Below the pieces are notes generated by a model. It worked only from the letters and a program-made list of their open reading frames with translations, made no database searches and was not told where the DNA came from. Shown piece by piece: positions 1 to 8,573 of a stretch of DNA of 64,000 nt (positions within the stretch are counted from its first letter, which is position 1; the number at the start of each line of letters is the position of its first letter). A program made the position numbers and the translations under genes. Origin of the DNA: Mucilaginibacter sp. L3T2-6 (GTDB taxonomy: Bacteria; Bacteroidota; Bacteroidia; Sphingobacteriales; Sphingobacteriaceae); contig NZ_JAUMKC010000024.1 of NCBI RefSeq assembly GCF_030519355.1, positions 1-64,000 on the forward strand. The letters run 5' to 3'.

Positions 1-57
1 AGAGTTCTTCATCCTTTGACTGTTTAAAGTTAAGACTTTTCGTCCTTTACACAGTCC
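1..57 (-). mobile_element. possible end of an insertion sequence (partial)
   Basis: Read on the minus strand, this edge begins GGACTGTGTAAAGGACG, which resembles terminal inverted repeats of IS256-type elements. An ATG at 12-10, preceded by AAAGG, would open a transposase gene running out of the window. The coupling-protein gene loses its family-like sequence and stops at this junction. The family resemblance is from memory and the exact boundary (about 57 to 75) is uncertain because the other end is not in the window. Confidence 0.35.
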
Positions 58-1081
58 GGTTTTTAGGAGGGGTTACACGACCATCTTTATATTTCCGTAA
101 ATACCAGATAATAGCCGTTAAGAAGTTAATAGGTGATTCGACGAAAAAATCACCTTGTTTCTTTATCCAGTCGCGGTTTAAGCCCAGCATAATCGTCCTT
201 GCTGCTTCTGTCGCATCGGTAATATCATCCATACTATAGGGGTCAAGCGGGTTACAGCGGTGCGTCCGGCTCAGATCATCAAAATTAATGACATAGAATT
301 TGGGTGTTATTTTGTAACCGTTCCTGTTCTTTAACAGCGTATTGTAGGCGATCCTGGTAAGGTCATCGTATTTAAAATCATAAAGGAACAGGGTAAAGCC
401 TTTTTTGATATGTTGCGTAATAATGTGCCTGATTACAAAATAAGATTTGCCCGCACCCGGTGTGCCAATAACCAATAGCCCCCTAAACGGATTGATAAAG
501 TTGATCCAGCTACCCCGTATTTTATCTTTCAGGTTATACTTAGCCGGCAGGTTAATGGAGAATTCGTTTTCTAACAAGCGCTCCTCCTGCGGGAAGGTTT
601 CATTTTCGGTGTTGAAGATATCGTTGTTCAGGCTGATTCTGATCAGCCTTGATAAAAGCCCGCCGCCTGTTAAGATTAGTAAATAACCAGTGGCCGTCAA
701 CCCCATATAGGTTATAGCGATAAAATCAGCAAAAGCATTCAAGTAGAAACACAAGACGCTGATAAAATAGATGAGCAAGCCTGATAAAAGATAGGCGACA
801 ATGGCATTCTTCTGTATCTTTTCATCCTTGCGACCTTTCACACCCAATAACGAAATGACCAGGCAAAGCAACGCGGCCAGTTTGGGCTTGAGGCTATTGT
901 TAAATAAACCTGTTTTGGCGATATTGGTAATAATGCGCGTCGTGATATTCGCTGTCCAGCCCCAGTGCTGGAAAACCAGGTAACAGCTGATATAAAAATG
1001 TATCGCTAAAATAAAGATGCTGATGAGTCGTGTAAATTCGGTGATCTTCCGTAATCCCTGTATGTCTTCTCCTGTTTGCAT
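47..1081 (-). CDS. MobC/TraG-type conjugal coupling protein, 3'-truncated
   Basis: This is the N-terminal half of a VirD4/TraG-type coupling ATPase, called MobC in Bacteroidota elements, which links the relaxosome to a type IV secretion channel at the inner membrane. Four or so hydrophobic segments span roughly residues 15-145. A Walker A motif GTPGAGKS follows near residue 210, and the conserved stretch FFVESPINFLTAIIWYL lies near residue 320. Family members are usually about 650 residues. This one ends at 344, just after a switch to unrelated sequence at the left window edge, so the ATPase domain lacks its Walker B and C-terminal parts. It lies 14 bases downstream of the relaxase gene in the same operon. 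The gene is almost certainly non-functional as it stands; an insertion sequence is the likely cause. Confidence 0.8.
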   Translation of the reverse strand: MQTGEDIQGLRKITEFTRLISIFILAIHFYISCYLVFQHWGWTANITTRIITNIAKTGLFNNSLKPKLAALLCLVISLLGVKGRKDEKIQKNAIVAYLLSGLLIYFISVLCFYLNAFADFIAITYMGLTATGYLLILTGGGLLSRLIRISLNNDIFNTENETFPQEERLLENEFSINLPAKYNLKDKIRGSWINFINPFRGLLVIGTPGAGKSYFVIRHIITQHIKKGFTLFLYDFKYDDLTRIAYNTLLKNRNGYKITPKFYVINFDDLSRTHRCNPLDPYSMDDITDATEAARTIMLGLNRDWIKKQGDFFVESPINFLTAIIWYLRKYKDGRVTPPKNRTV

Positions 1082-1095
1082 AATTTTTTTGTGGT

Positions 1096-2391
1096 TTATA
1101 AATGCTGTCCTTGTTCCTGCTTTTTCCTTTTCTTGCGGCGAGGTGTGATTGGTGCACTGTCCCCTGTGGTTTTCTCCATCAAATTTTGAAGTAGTTTATC
1201 TACACCCGAATCAAACTGCTGTGTGGCAGGTTCAATGGTTTTCAGGTAGGTCGTTTGCGCATCCCGTTTCAGGTACGTTTGTTTTGGCTGCCCCGTTTTT
1301 AACCAGGTCTTTGTCGTTGGTTTGACTGGCTGATCCACACGTCCAAACCTCTCGGTTAATGCTTTTGAACCGTAACCTTTGCCTAAGTCGCTGCCTTTAA
1401 ATACGGCCATATTGGTATTATCAATAAAGGTTACGCCGTAAGTCAATCCTTGTTCATTCTGCCTGAATAAGGTTTGTATATTCTCTTTTTGCAATTCTGC
1501 TATAAAGGTGGTTTTAGTAAGCTGATGATATTTTTTAAATACCCTTTCGATCTCACCCTTCAGGTCGTCCCGGTATGCCGCGCGCCTTACCGTGTTTTGG
1601 GCGAATTTTTTTTCAAGGTTAAATAAGGTTGGCTTACTGTAAAAGGCACTGGCCTTGATAGGAATGCCGATCGAACTGCCGTTCTTATCGAGCAGGGAAT
1701 AAATTAATCCTTCCTTTTGGTACATCATGGTACCCTCTCCGCCACGATCCGCTTGCACATTGAATTGCCTTAACACCGCATTGAATTCAGCTAAAGAGGT
1801 GAATTTGTATTGGCTCATTACAGCACCCACGACGTTACTGATGGCACGCTTGGTTGGGATATGCCCGTACTGGGCTTTTGTGATATCTGCAGGTTTGATA
1901 GCCGCTTGCTGCTTGAACGTCTTGCTTTGGGCCCTGACCAGGTTGAACTCCTGTTCGATCTGCTTGCGGGCAGGCTCTGATTTCAGCATCCCAATTCGGT
2001 GTATATCTATCCGTTCACCGCTGGCCTGCATAGTGGTGGTTACAATGTGTACATGGCTGTGTGCCGCGTCCGTATGGCGGTAAACTAAAAATGGCTGGTC
2101 GCCAAAACCGATCTTGTCCATATAGTTGGCAGCGATAGCCTGCATCTTCGCATTGTTCAGTTTTTCACTGGCGTCAAAATTCAGGGAGATATGCAGGGCG
2201 TTGGTTTTTACTTTATCACTGAGCATGGTTAATTTTTCAAAGCGCTTTATTTTACTATCAAAATTCATCTGGTCGATCTCGCCTGCAAAGCCGCTGGCCA
2301 TTATGAGCTGTGCCTGTCCCTGGGCAACTTTATTTTCATTGTAATGCAGGATGCCCTTTATCCTTTTACCGCTTATTATTTTTGCAACCAT
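1096..2391 (-). CDS. relaxase/mobilization nuclease (MobB type)
   Basis: This is a relaxase of the Bacteroidota mobilization family (PF03432 type), which nicks one strand at oriT and stays bound to the 5' end for transfer. The N-terminal motif GILHYNENKV carries the candidate catalytic tyrosine (about residue 17). The metal-binding three-histidine motif HTDAAHSHVHIV lies near residues 106-117. The C-terminal third is basic and ends in a lysine/arginine-rich tail. At 431 residues it has the expected full length. Its ATG overlaps the end of the preceding accessory gene by 16 bases, indicating translational coupling, and the coupling-protein gene follows. The gene looks intact, so the element could be mobilized in trans if it still excises. 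Confidence 0.88.
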   Translation of the reverse strand: MVAKIISGKRIKGILHYNENKVAQGQAQLIMASGFAGEIDQMNFDSKIKRFEKLTMLSDKVKTNALHISLNFDASEKLNNAKMQAIAANYMDKIGFGDQPFLVYRHTDAAHSHVHIVTTTMQASGERIDIHRIGMLKSEPARKQIEQEFNLVRAQSKTFKQQAAIKPADITKAQYGHIPTKRAISNVVGAVMSQYKFTSLAEFNAVLRQFNVQADRGGEGTMMYQKEGLIYSLLDKNGSSIGIPIKASAFYSKPTLFNLEKKFAQNTVRRAAYRDDLKGEIERVFKKYHQLTKTTFIAELQKENIQTLFRQNEQGLTYGVTFIDNTNMAVFKGSDLGKGYGSKALTERFGRVDQPVKPTTKTWLKTGQPKQTYLKRDAQTTYLKTIEPATQQFDSGVDKLLQNLMEKTTGDSAPITPRRKKRKKQEQGQHL

Positions 2392-2783
2392 ATTGCCGCC
2401 AGTTGGGAAACGATCAACAGCAATTCATCAACCCGCTCCTCCACAGGTTTGAATAGTTCGATTACTTTGATGGCATAAAAGGCTTTCCCTTTTTCTTCCC
2501 AGGTACTATTATAGCGTTTGGTGATCTGGTTGATATTGACGCCGATAGCTTTGAGCTCTTTCCGGATTAATGCCAGTTGTTCCATAGTTTGATCCAGTGA
2601 AGCATCAACATGAAAAATTTTAATTTCATGGCTGGACAATATCTTCCGGGCCACCTCGCCGATGCTGTGGCAATCACTTTTCCCGATCATTTTTTCAAGT
2701 CGCTGGAATGTGGCAGCAGTCACCCTCGTCCGTATAGAACACGTGAACAGTTTTTCTGGATTTGCTGATTTTCTACGCGCCAT
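2376..2783 (-). CDS. plasmid mobilization accessory protein (MobA type)
   Basis: This is a small relaxosome accessory protein of 135 residues that would bind oriT and help the relaxase. The sequence has a ribbon-helix-helix-like basic N-terminus (MARRKSANPEKLFTCSIRTRV) and a helical C-terminal half with the segment LALIRKELKAIGVNINQITKRYN, typical of Bacteroidota mobilization proteins. The frame is open 25 codons further upstream. I place the start at the ATG at 2783 because the extension is proline/glycine-rich and would run into the oriT-like hairpins. It is the first gene of a mobA-mobB-mobC operon on the minus strand. Confidence 0.8.
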   Translation of the reverse strand: MARRKSANPEKLFTCSIRTRVTAATFQRLEKMIGKSDCHSIGEVARKILSSHEIKIFHVDASLDQTMEQLALIRKELKAIGVNINQITKRYNSTWEEKGKAFYAIKVIELFKPVEERVDELLLIVSQLAAIWLQK

Positions 2784-2798
2784 AATCTGCACTTTAGA

Positions 2799-2912
2799 GG
2801 GGTGAGTTCCGAACCCCGGTAAGCCCCGCGCAGGCGGCAAAGATATTTTTGGGGACAAAAATCCATCTTTGCTGAACGCTGGCGCGTGGAACGGCCACCT
2901 GACGGGGCCGTT
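2799..2912. other. candidate origin of transfer (oriT), three stem-loops
   Basis: The 130 bases before the mobilization operon hold three inverted repeats. GGGGT at 2799-2803 pairs with ACCCC at 2813-2817. CAAAGAT plus ATTTTTG (2838-2851) pairs with CAAAAAT (2856-2862) plus ATCTTTG (2865-2871), giving a 14-bp stem with a 2-base bulge and a 4-base loop. AACGGCC (2890-2896) pairs with GGCCGTT (2906-2912). A structured region directly upstream of relaxosome genes is where oriT sits in this class. The nick site itself was not identified, and the longest hairpin could also act as a terminator. Confidence 0.5.
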
Positions 2913-3307
2913 ATGGAAACCTCCGGGTGATTGTTTTAATTACTGCTTTGAATTTTTCGTTTCGGTGGTTTTGCGAAATGTTTCCAGCGGCTCGAATGAG
3001 CGTAGGAGTTGCCTGATGGGATGGCGGGGTTGTGGTCTTATCCGCTTGATGTTTGGTGTTAGCTTTGAAACTGCGGTTTCTTTATTAGCGGTGTTATTTG
3101 TCATGGCTTATAGAATTTAAGCTAAAGGTGGGGGGATAGTTTTGTAAGGTTTGGGAGTCCAATAATTTGGCGAAAGATTTTAATTCCTGATGGCCGTTCG
3201 CAGAATATTTACCTTGAATGTTCCTGGCAAGATACTTCACCACTTTTTAAAACTGCCTGTTTCATTAAAAAACCATAAATAAATTTGCTGGTCAAAGGGG
3301 ATGAACC
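2913..3307. other. intergenic region of the mobile element
   Basis: These 395 bases lie between the oriT-like region and a small plus-strand gene. A plus-strand reading frame covers 2869-3120, but it starts inside the hairpin region, has no family resemblance and a Trp/Cys/Arg-rich composition, so I do not call it a gene. I see no other structured element here. Confidence 0.4.
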
Positions 3308-3610
3308 ATGCTACCGGAACAGATCAACAAACAGGATTTGCAAATTGATGAATTGCTTGCGCAAATCGAGCAGGGAGAGATACCGCTCAAATTAATTGTA
3401 GGCAGGTTGGTGGAGGTCATTATCAAACTCGATGAAAAGGAGCGACAGTTGGATGGCCTGATCCAGTCACTTCCAATGCTCGCCGATATTACAAAAAAGA
3501 TCACCGAAATACATACACTACACTTCCCCGCAAAGCATTTAAAAAAGAAGTCCCAAAAGGAAAAGTTTATGGCCGAAATCCTTTTGGGACCGGTGAAAAA
3601 ACGGAAATAG
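3308..3610 (+). CDS. hypothetical helical protein of the mobile element
   Basis: This is a 100-residue protein that I do not recognise. It is acidic and helical over residues 1-75, with regular leucine/isoleucine spacing suggesting a coiled coil (IDELLAQIEQGEIPLKLIVG). It ends in a lysine-rich tail (KHLKKKSQKEK and VKKRK) that could bind nucleic acid. It runs towards the integrase gene and stops 2 bases before that gene's end. The position between oriT and the integrase suggests an accessory function of the element, such as control of excision, but nothing in the sequence proves that. Confidence 0.55.
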   Translation: MLPEQINKQDLQIDELLAQIEQGEIPLKLIVGRLVEVIIKLDEKERQLDGLIQSLPMLADITKKITEIHTLHFPAKHLKKKSQKEKFMAEILLGPVKKRK

Positions 3611-3612
3611 CT

Positions 3613-4809
3613 TTATATCGCTGGTATGAGCTTATCGGTTTGTACAAACTTTAATAAATCCTTCAGATAGGTTTCCGTTTCTACCAGACTGCTGTGACGG
3701 TTGGCTGAGCATATTTCAGCTATCGTCCAGCCCGCTTTAAACTTCTTCACGTTGGAAAAGTGCTTAAATGAATAAAGGGTATACTTTTTATTCCGGAGTT
3801 TAACCATTTTCAAGCATTTGACAAAGCGATCATATGGGGTATTCTCACCGATTCTATCGGCAGAAATAAATGTCACCGTTGATCCCAGCAAATAATAATC
3901 TCCGGGAGAGTTGGCGATATCTAGCTTATCCAGTTCTATCCTCAAACTAGGGTCAATATGGACAGGTAACGATTTTTTGTTTTTAGCGATAGACGCCGGG
4001 ATGGTGATCGTGTTGTTTTCCAAATTAATGTATTTCACTTTTAAATATCGCAGTTCTTTTGGCCGGATACACGTATAGTAAATCATCCTGACGAATAGAA
4101 GTGTATACGGGTCATTGGCTTGGAGCCAATCCATGATGGTTTTAAAATCGGCATCCGAAAAGACTTGGTGCGATTCCGTGGCGATCTTCGTCCTGGTTTC
4201 GGTATCCGTTACTGGGTTGACCTCAATGTATTTGTTCTTTTTAAGGTATTTGAAATAGTTGTTAAGGGCAATTCTCGAATTGTTGTAGGTAACGCCCAAC
4301 CACTTTTCAGTTTGTTCCTGGTGATTTAAGAAATGGGTAATCTCATAATCGGTGATCTCGTTTACTCTTTTGTGCGCACCATAGAAATCAATAAAGGGGT
4401 TGACCTTTGACAAGTAAGACTGGATGGATTTTTTTCGCGTGCCTTTCGCTTTGTGGTAGGCTTCAAAAAACTCTTTGGCTTTGTCGAGTGTAAGCGATAC
4501 GACTTCCCGTTTGAGTTTCTCGTTGGATTTTTCGTCAATAGGGCTCCAGCCGCCGTCCAAAGCATCTTTGTAGGTGTCTAAGAGTTCAGTAAAAAGACTA
4601 AGTTTTTCCTTCGGCTCCTTGATCCTGTTCAGGTTCTTGCTGAACCTAAACCTCTCCATTTCCCCGAGACCTGGATTATAAAAAAAGAACTCTACATACC
4701 AGCTCTGCTTCGCTTCCTCTTTAGCTTTAGTGCTGCCTTTAGGAACGAGATCAATGGTCTTTCCCTTGAATAAACGGGGTGTTGTGTAGGGGATTTCTGC
4801 GCTTTCCAT
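3613..4809 (-). CDS. tyrosine-type site-specific integrase
   Basis: This is a tyrosine recombinase that would integrate and excise the element at the neighbouring tRNA gene. Residues about 100-200 form a SAM-like core-binding domain and the catalytic domain follows. The first catalytic arginine lies in CIRPKELRYL (about residue 246). Box II reads LYSFKHFSNV, so the usual His-x-x-Arg is replaced by Tyr and Lys, as in some Bacteroidota integrases. The second box is NRHSSLVETETYL with the nucleophile tyrosine near residue 379. The frame stays open to 4950, inside the tRNA. I chose the ATG at 4809 (398 residues) because the upstream 47 codons read through the attachment region and tRNA. The gene starts 96 bases from the tRNA 3' end, a classic integrase/att arrangement. 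Confidence 0.88.
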   Translation of the reverse strand: MESAEIPYTTPRLFKGKTIDLVPKGSTKAKEEAKQSWYVEFFFYNPGLGEMERFRFSKNLNRIKEPKEKLSLFTELLDTYKDALDGGWSPIDEKSNEKLKREVVSLTLDKAKEFFEAYHKAKGTRKKSIQSYLSKVNPFIDFYGAHKRVNEITDYEITHFLNHQEQTEKWLGVTYNNSRIALNNYFKYLKKNKYIEVNPVTDTETRTKIATESHQVFSDADFKTIMDWLQANDPYTLLFVRMIYYTCIRPKELRYLKVKYINLENNTITIPASIAKNKKSLPVHIDPSLRIELDKLDIANSPGDYYLLGSTVTFISADRIGENTPYDRFVKCLKMVKLRNKKYTLYSFKHFSNVKKFKAGWTIAEICSANRHSSLVETETYLKDLLKFVQTDKLIPAI

Positions 4810-4830
4810 GCCGCCGAAATTGGCGGGCTG

Positions 4831-4890
4831 TGGCAGAGTTTTGGCAGAGTTAGTACCTGGTGTGTTGCTAAATAGCTGAACACCAGGTAC
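4831..4890. repeat. putative integrase arm-site or operator repeats
   Basis: Between the integrase start and the tRNA 3' end there is a direct repeat TGGCAGAGTT (4831-4840 and 4842-4851). It is followed by a perfect 11-bp inverted repeat, GTACCTGGTGT (4853-4863) and ACACCAGGTAC (4880-4890), with a 16-base spacer. Such repeats beside an integrase are usual for arm-type binding sites or for autoregulation. The function here is inferred from position. Confidence 0.5.
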
Positions 4891-4904
4891 ATTAAGTGTC
4901 TGAG

Positions 4905-4978
<74 letters not shown>

Positions 4979-5139
4979 TTTTTGCGGATGGCAAATATAT
5001 AATTTAATAGTTACAAATCAGCAGCTATTGTTATTTTTTCTCTGGATCGGGTATCCCCCTTAGCGGGTGATAGAAAATAATGGATGAAATGTTAACTTGG
5101 TTGAACAATTTCATTTTTAGCCTCTGATCAAATTAAAGA

Positions 5140-6099
5140 ATGACAAAGCAACTTCTCGTGGTCGCGCTTTTAGCAATAAAAGCTGCCAGTGTTCTGGCAC
5201 AAGCCACTTACCCGGATAACAATTTGCCAGGTAATGCCCCGCAGCTTTTTGCAAAAGATAAATTAACAGATGGACTTAGCAACCGTGATTTTACTATGTC
5301 ACCCAAAGGCGACGAGATATATTTTACTATTCAGCATTTACGTTTTGCAAGTTTTATTGTCAGGGTGGTAAAGCAAAACGGGGTTTGGGGCAAACCTGAG
5401 ATGGCGCCATTTTCGGGTATTAACCGGGATTTAGAAGCTTCCTTCTCGCCGGACGGAAACACCCTGTTTTTCGCTTCAGACAGGCCGCTAACGGCCGGGG
5501 GCCGACCTAAAGATTTTGACATCTGGAAAGTGACCCGCAATGCCGGTGGCCAGTGGGGACAACCAGTTAACCTGGGGCCAATAGTAAACAGCAACAAAAA
5601 TGAATATTACCCCAGCGTTGCTAAAAACGGCAATTTGTATTTTACCGTAGAGGCGGCTTACGGTAAAGGGGGCGAGGATATTGTAATGTGCAGGCCAACG
5701 GCTAACGGTTATACTGCCCCTGAAAGCCTGCCAGAAGCAATTAATACGAAGGCCGGGGAGTTTAATGCGTTTATAGATCCGGACGAAAAGTTTATTATCT
5801 TCTCATCCGAAGGCCGCGCCGACAGTAAGGGGTCGGGTGATTTATACATAGGCAAAAAAGACAAAACAGGTAATTGGATGCCGGCCCGGCAGTTACCTTC
5901 ACCCGTAAATTCGAGCGGGCTTGATTATTGCCCATATGTTACCGCTGATAAACAATACCTTATTTTTACCAGCAACCGCCTGCGGCAGGAGTGGTACGCC
6001 GATAAGGCAATTAGCTACAACACAATGAAAGACCTGGTAGCCGGGCCGGGCAACGGGCTGGATGATATTTACTGGGTGAAATTTAACCCCGGTTGGTAA
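5140..6099 (+). CDS. exported PD40/TolB-like beta-propeller protein
   Basis: This is a secreted or periplasmic protein of 319 residues with an N-terminal signal peptide ending near VLAQA. The rest is a WD40-like (PD40) propeller. Repeated blades carry the pattern S-P-x-G-x-x-x-x-F, for example MSPKGDEIYFT, FSPDGNTLFFASDRP, IDPDEKFIIFSSEG and VTADKQYLIFTSNR. In Bacteroidota such proteins often sit near OmpA-like or transport genes, but here the gene stands alone, followed by the dehydrogenase gene 92 bases later. No catalytic residues are evident and the substrate or partner is unknown. Confidence 0.8.
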   Translation: MTKQLLVVALLAIKAASVLAQATYPDNNLPGNAPQLFAKDKLTDGLSNRDFTMSPKGDEIYFTIQHLRFASFIVRVVKQNGVWGKPEMAPFSGINRDLEASFSPDGNTLFFASDRPLTAGGRPKDFDIWKVTRNAGGQWGQPVNLGPIVNSNKNEYYPSVAKNGNLYFTVEAAYGKGGEDIVMCRPTANGYTAPESLPEAINTKAGEFNAFIDPDEKFIIFSSEGRADSKGSGDLYIGKKDKTGNWMPARQLPSPVNSSGLDYCPYVTADKQYLIFTSNRLRQEWYADKAISYNTMKDLVAGPGNGLDDIYWVKFNPGW

Positions 6100-6191
6100 G
6101 CGATCAATTGCTAACGATTACGACAGACCACATTTCCTTATGGTAAGCCTGCAGCTGCTTTAATACCGGGTTAATCTTTGTAGATTTGCCG

Positions 6192-7265
6192 ATGCTTGTT
6201 TCAGAATCTGGTCTCCGCAAATTTACACAAACAGTTTTTTCGGCTATGGGCTGCAGCAATGAACATGCTGCCCTCGCTGCCGACGTATTGCTACAAGCAG
6301 ATTTACGCGGGATAGATTCCCACGGCGTTGCCCGCCTGATCGGCTATGTACGGCTGTGGGAAAACAAGCGGATAAATACCCGTCCCAATATTAGCATCGT
6401 TCATGAAACCGCTACTACAGCTACAGTAGACGGTGATGCAGGGCTTGGTCTGGTAGTTGCTCCTTTCGCCATGCGCCTGGCTATTCAGAAAGCCGAAACC
6501 TATGGCTCCGGCTGGGTGTCGGTAAGAAACTCCAACCACTTTGGTATAGCCGGCTACCACGCCCTGATGGCCGTCGAAAAAGACATGGTTGGTTTTGCAA
6601 TGACGAATGCCAGTCCGCTGGTAGCGCCAACTAATTCAAATGAGCGGCTATTGGGTACTAACCCCATGTGCTATGCTTTTCCGGCCGGAAAATATCCTCC
6701 CGTTGTTGTGGACATGGCGACCTCTGCGGCAGCAAACGGCAAGCTGGAAATAGCACAACGAGCCGGTAAACCCGTCCCCGAAGGATGGATCCAGGATGCT
6801 GCCGGCAATTATACTACTGATCCTTACGCTTTAAAGGCAGGCGGCTCGCTTTTGCCGCTGGGTAGCGATAAAGAACATGGCAGCCACAAAGGTTTTGGGC
6901 TAAGCGCAACGGTTGATATTCTTTCAGCAGTGCTTTCGGGTGCTAATTACGGGCCATGGGTGCCACCATTCGTGGCTTTCTTAAATCCCCCTGCCGACCC
7001 AGTCGGGCTTGGCATCGGCCATTTTGTCGGCGCTATGCGAATCGATGGCTTTCGGCCGATTGAGGAATTTAAGTTGCACATGGATAATTGGGTCGCACGT
7101 TTTAAATCGGCATCAACCATCCATCCTGAACAAAAAGTAGTTATCCCAGGGGAGCCGGAGTTTGAGGCGGAAGCAGACAGAAAAGCAAACGGCATCCCGT
7201 TGGTAGATGCCGTTGTTAATGATTTAAATGGGTTATCGGAGAAGTTTGGGTTGTCTCGCCTGTAA
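6192..7265 (+). CDS. malate/L-lactate dehydrogenase family oxidoreductase (Ldh_2)
   Basis: This is an NAD(P)-dependent 2-hydroxyacid oxidoreductase of the Ldh_2 family (PF02615; relatives include malate, sulfolactate, ureidoglycolate and delta-piperideine-2-carboxylate reductases). Family signatures are visible: ADLRGIDSHGVARL near residue 40, the catalytic-histidine segment SVRNSNHFGIAGYHA near 115, LLGTNPMCYAFPA near 155 and GSHKGFGLS near 230. It is 357 residues, normal for the family. An upstream in-frame TTG exists at 6186, but the ATG at 6192 is preferred; a TAGATTTG box at 6181-6188 makes a nearly leaderless transcript possible. The exact substrate cannot be read from the sequence. The stop codon directly abuts the stop of the convergent lepB gene. 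Confidence 0.85.
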   Translation: MLVSESGLRKFTQTVFSAMGCSNEHAALAADVLLQADLRGIDSHGVARLIGYVRLWENKRINTRPNISIVHETATTATVDGDAGLGLVVAPFAMRLAIQKAETYGSGWVSVRNSNHFGIAGYHALMAVEKDMVGFAMTNASPLVAPTNSNERLLGTNPMCYAFPAGKYPPVVVDMATSAAANGKLEIAQRAGKPVPEGWIQDAAGNYTTDPYALKAGGSLLPLGSDKEHGSHKGFGLSATVDILSAVLSGANYGPWVPPFVAFLNPPADPVGLGIGHFVGAMRIDGFRPIEEFKLHMDNWVARFKSASTIHPEQKVVIPGEPEFEAEADRKANGIPLVDAVVNDLNGLSEKFGLSRL

Positions 7266-8423
7266 TTAATAGGAATGTATCCCATTAAACAATCGTCCCC
7301 AGCGTATTTTATGAAAAAATGATGCATTTTCATCCCAGCTCATCCATATAAATAGCGCCTTGCCTACGATGTGGTCTTCGGGTACAAACCCCCAAAAGCG
7401 CGAGTCGTCAGAGTCGTGGCGGTTATCGCCCATCATCCAGTAATAATTCATTTTAAAGGTGTAGCTGTCCGTTTTTTTTCCATTGATATAAATGTCGCTC
7501 CCTTTAACCTCCAGTTTGTTGTTCTCATAAACCGCTATGCAACGCTCATAAATGGGGTAAGTAAGACTATCCAGTTTAACCGTCCACCCCTTTTTGGGGA
7601 TGATAATCGGGCCATAGTTGTCAACGTTCCACTTGTAATCAGGCTGCTTGCCATTGAGCATCAGACTTGGCGGCCCAACCGGGTGTTGAGGGTTTGTCGG
7701 ATAAACCGGCGCATCCGGATTGGTTATTCCCTTAAGGGCAATCCGCGGAGTGACTGATTTAACGCCGGATATATTTTTCAATTTATCAGCTGATTCCTTC
7801 GTCATAAACAAATGGCTGGATTCATATGTAGAAGCGTTCAATTCTGCTAATGCGTCCGGATTTATAGGGTTACCGTCGGCAGTAGTATAATCATAATCTA
7901 ACTCAGATTGCGGCGGATTTGGAGCCGCCTTTCCGTTTACAAAAACCTGGGCATTAACTACGCTTAAAGTGTCGCCACCCACACCCTGGCAGCGCTTAAT
8001 AAAATTCTCACGTTTATCCACCGGCCGGTACAGCGGTGAGTCAGCGTCCATAGGGTAGTTAAATACCACCACATCGCCTTTCTTTACCTCGCTTAAGCCT
8101 GGCAGGCGATAATACGGAAGCTTTACCCCATCCCAATAGGCTTTAGTGCCTATCAGCGGCATGGTATGGTGTGCAAAAGGGAACGCAATAGGCGTCATAG
8201 GCGTACGCGCACCATAGTTTACCTTACTTACAAACAAAAAGTCGCCAACCAGGAGCGAGCGCTCCATTGAAGGCGTTGGTATTACATAAGCTTCTATAAA
8301 AAAAGTACGTATCAGGGTTGCCGCTATTACAGCAAAAACAATAGCGTCAGTCCATTCGCGCAGCGCGCTTTTTTTCTTTTTAGGGGTAGTCCTTTTCTTT
8401 TTACTCCAGAATTTCCAGTTCAT
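7266..8423 (-). CDS. lepB: signal peptidase I
   Basis: This membrane-bound serine protease removes signal peptides from exported proteins. After a very basic cytoplasmic start, one transmembrane helix covers about residues 25-42. The catalytic serine is in IPTPSMERSL (Ser52) and the general-base lysine is in RENFIKRCQGVGGD (Lys143). The C-terminal signature GDNRHDSDDSRFWGFVP is complete. At 385 residues it is longer than the Escherichia enzyme because of a large insertion between the lysine box and the GDNR box, as is usual in Bacteroidota. It follows dapB in the parA-parB-DUF5683-dapB-lepB cluster on the minus strand. Confidence 0.95.
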   Translation of the reverse strand: MNWKFWSKKKRTTPKKKKSALREWTDAIVFAVIAATLIRTFFIEAYVIPTPSMERSLLVGDFLFVSKVNYGARTPMTPIAFPFAHHTMPLIGTKAYWDGVKLPYYRLPGLSEVKKGDVVVFNYPMDADSPLYRPVDKRENFIKRCQGVGGDTLSVVNAQVFVNGKAAPNPPQSELDYDYTTADGNPINPDALAELNASTYESSHLFMTKESADKLKNISGVKSVTPRIALKGITNPDAPVYPTNPQHPVGPPSLMLNGKQPDYKWNVDNYGPIIIPKKGWTVKLDSLTYPIYERCIAVYENNKLEVKGSDIYINGKKTDSYTFKMNYYWMMGDNRHDSDDSRFWGFVPEDHIVGKALFIWMSWDENASFFHKIRWGRLFNGIHSY

Positions 8424-8445
8424 GGTTACAATATTGGGAATTTTG

Positions 8446-8570
8446 TTTTAGAATCAAGAATCAGGAGCCAGGAATCAATACAAATAGGCCTGAAGATCGC
8501 TCCCGCATCTAAACTCTTTATATTTATATTTTTCTTGATTTTTTGACTCGTGGTTCCTGGTTCTCCCATT
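8446..8570. repeat. word-like dispersed repeat with inverted arms
   Basis: The dapB-lepB gap holds a run built from words such as AATCAAG, AATCAGG and AGCCAGG (about 8450-8483). The same words recur in inverse orientation (about 8533-8567, containing GGTTCCTGGTTCTCC). The arms are related but not exact. They resemble the low-complexity repeats seen elsewhere in this window, and the function is unknown. Confidence 0.5.
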
Positions 8571-8573
8571 TTT

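Noticed and set aside
2869..3120. 83-residue plus-strand frame in the mobile element
   Set aside because: It starts inside the oriT-like hairpins, is rich in Trp, Cys and Arg, and resembles no family.
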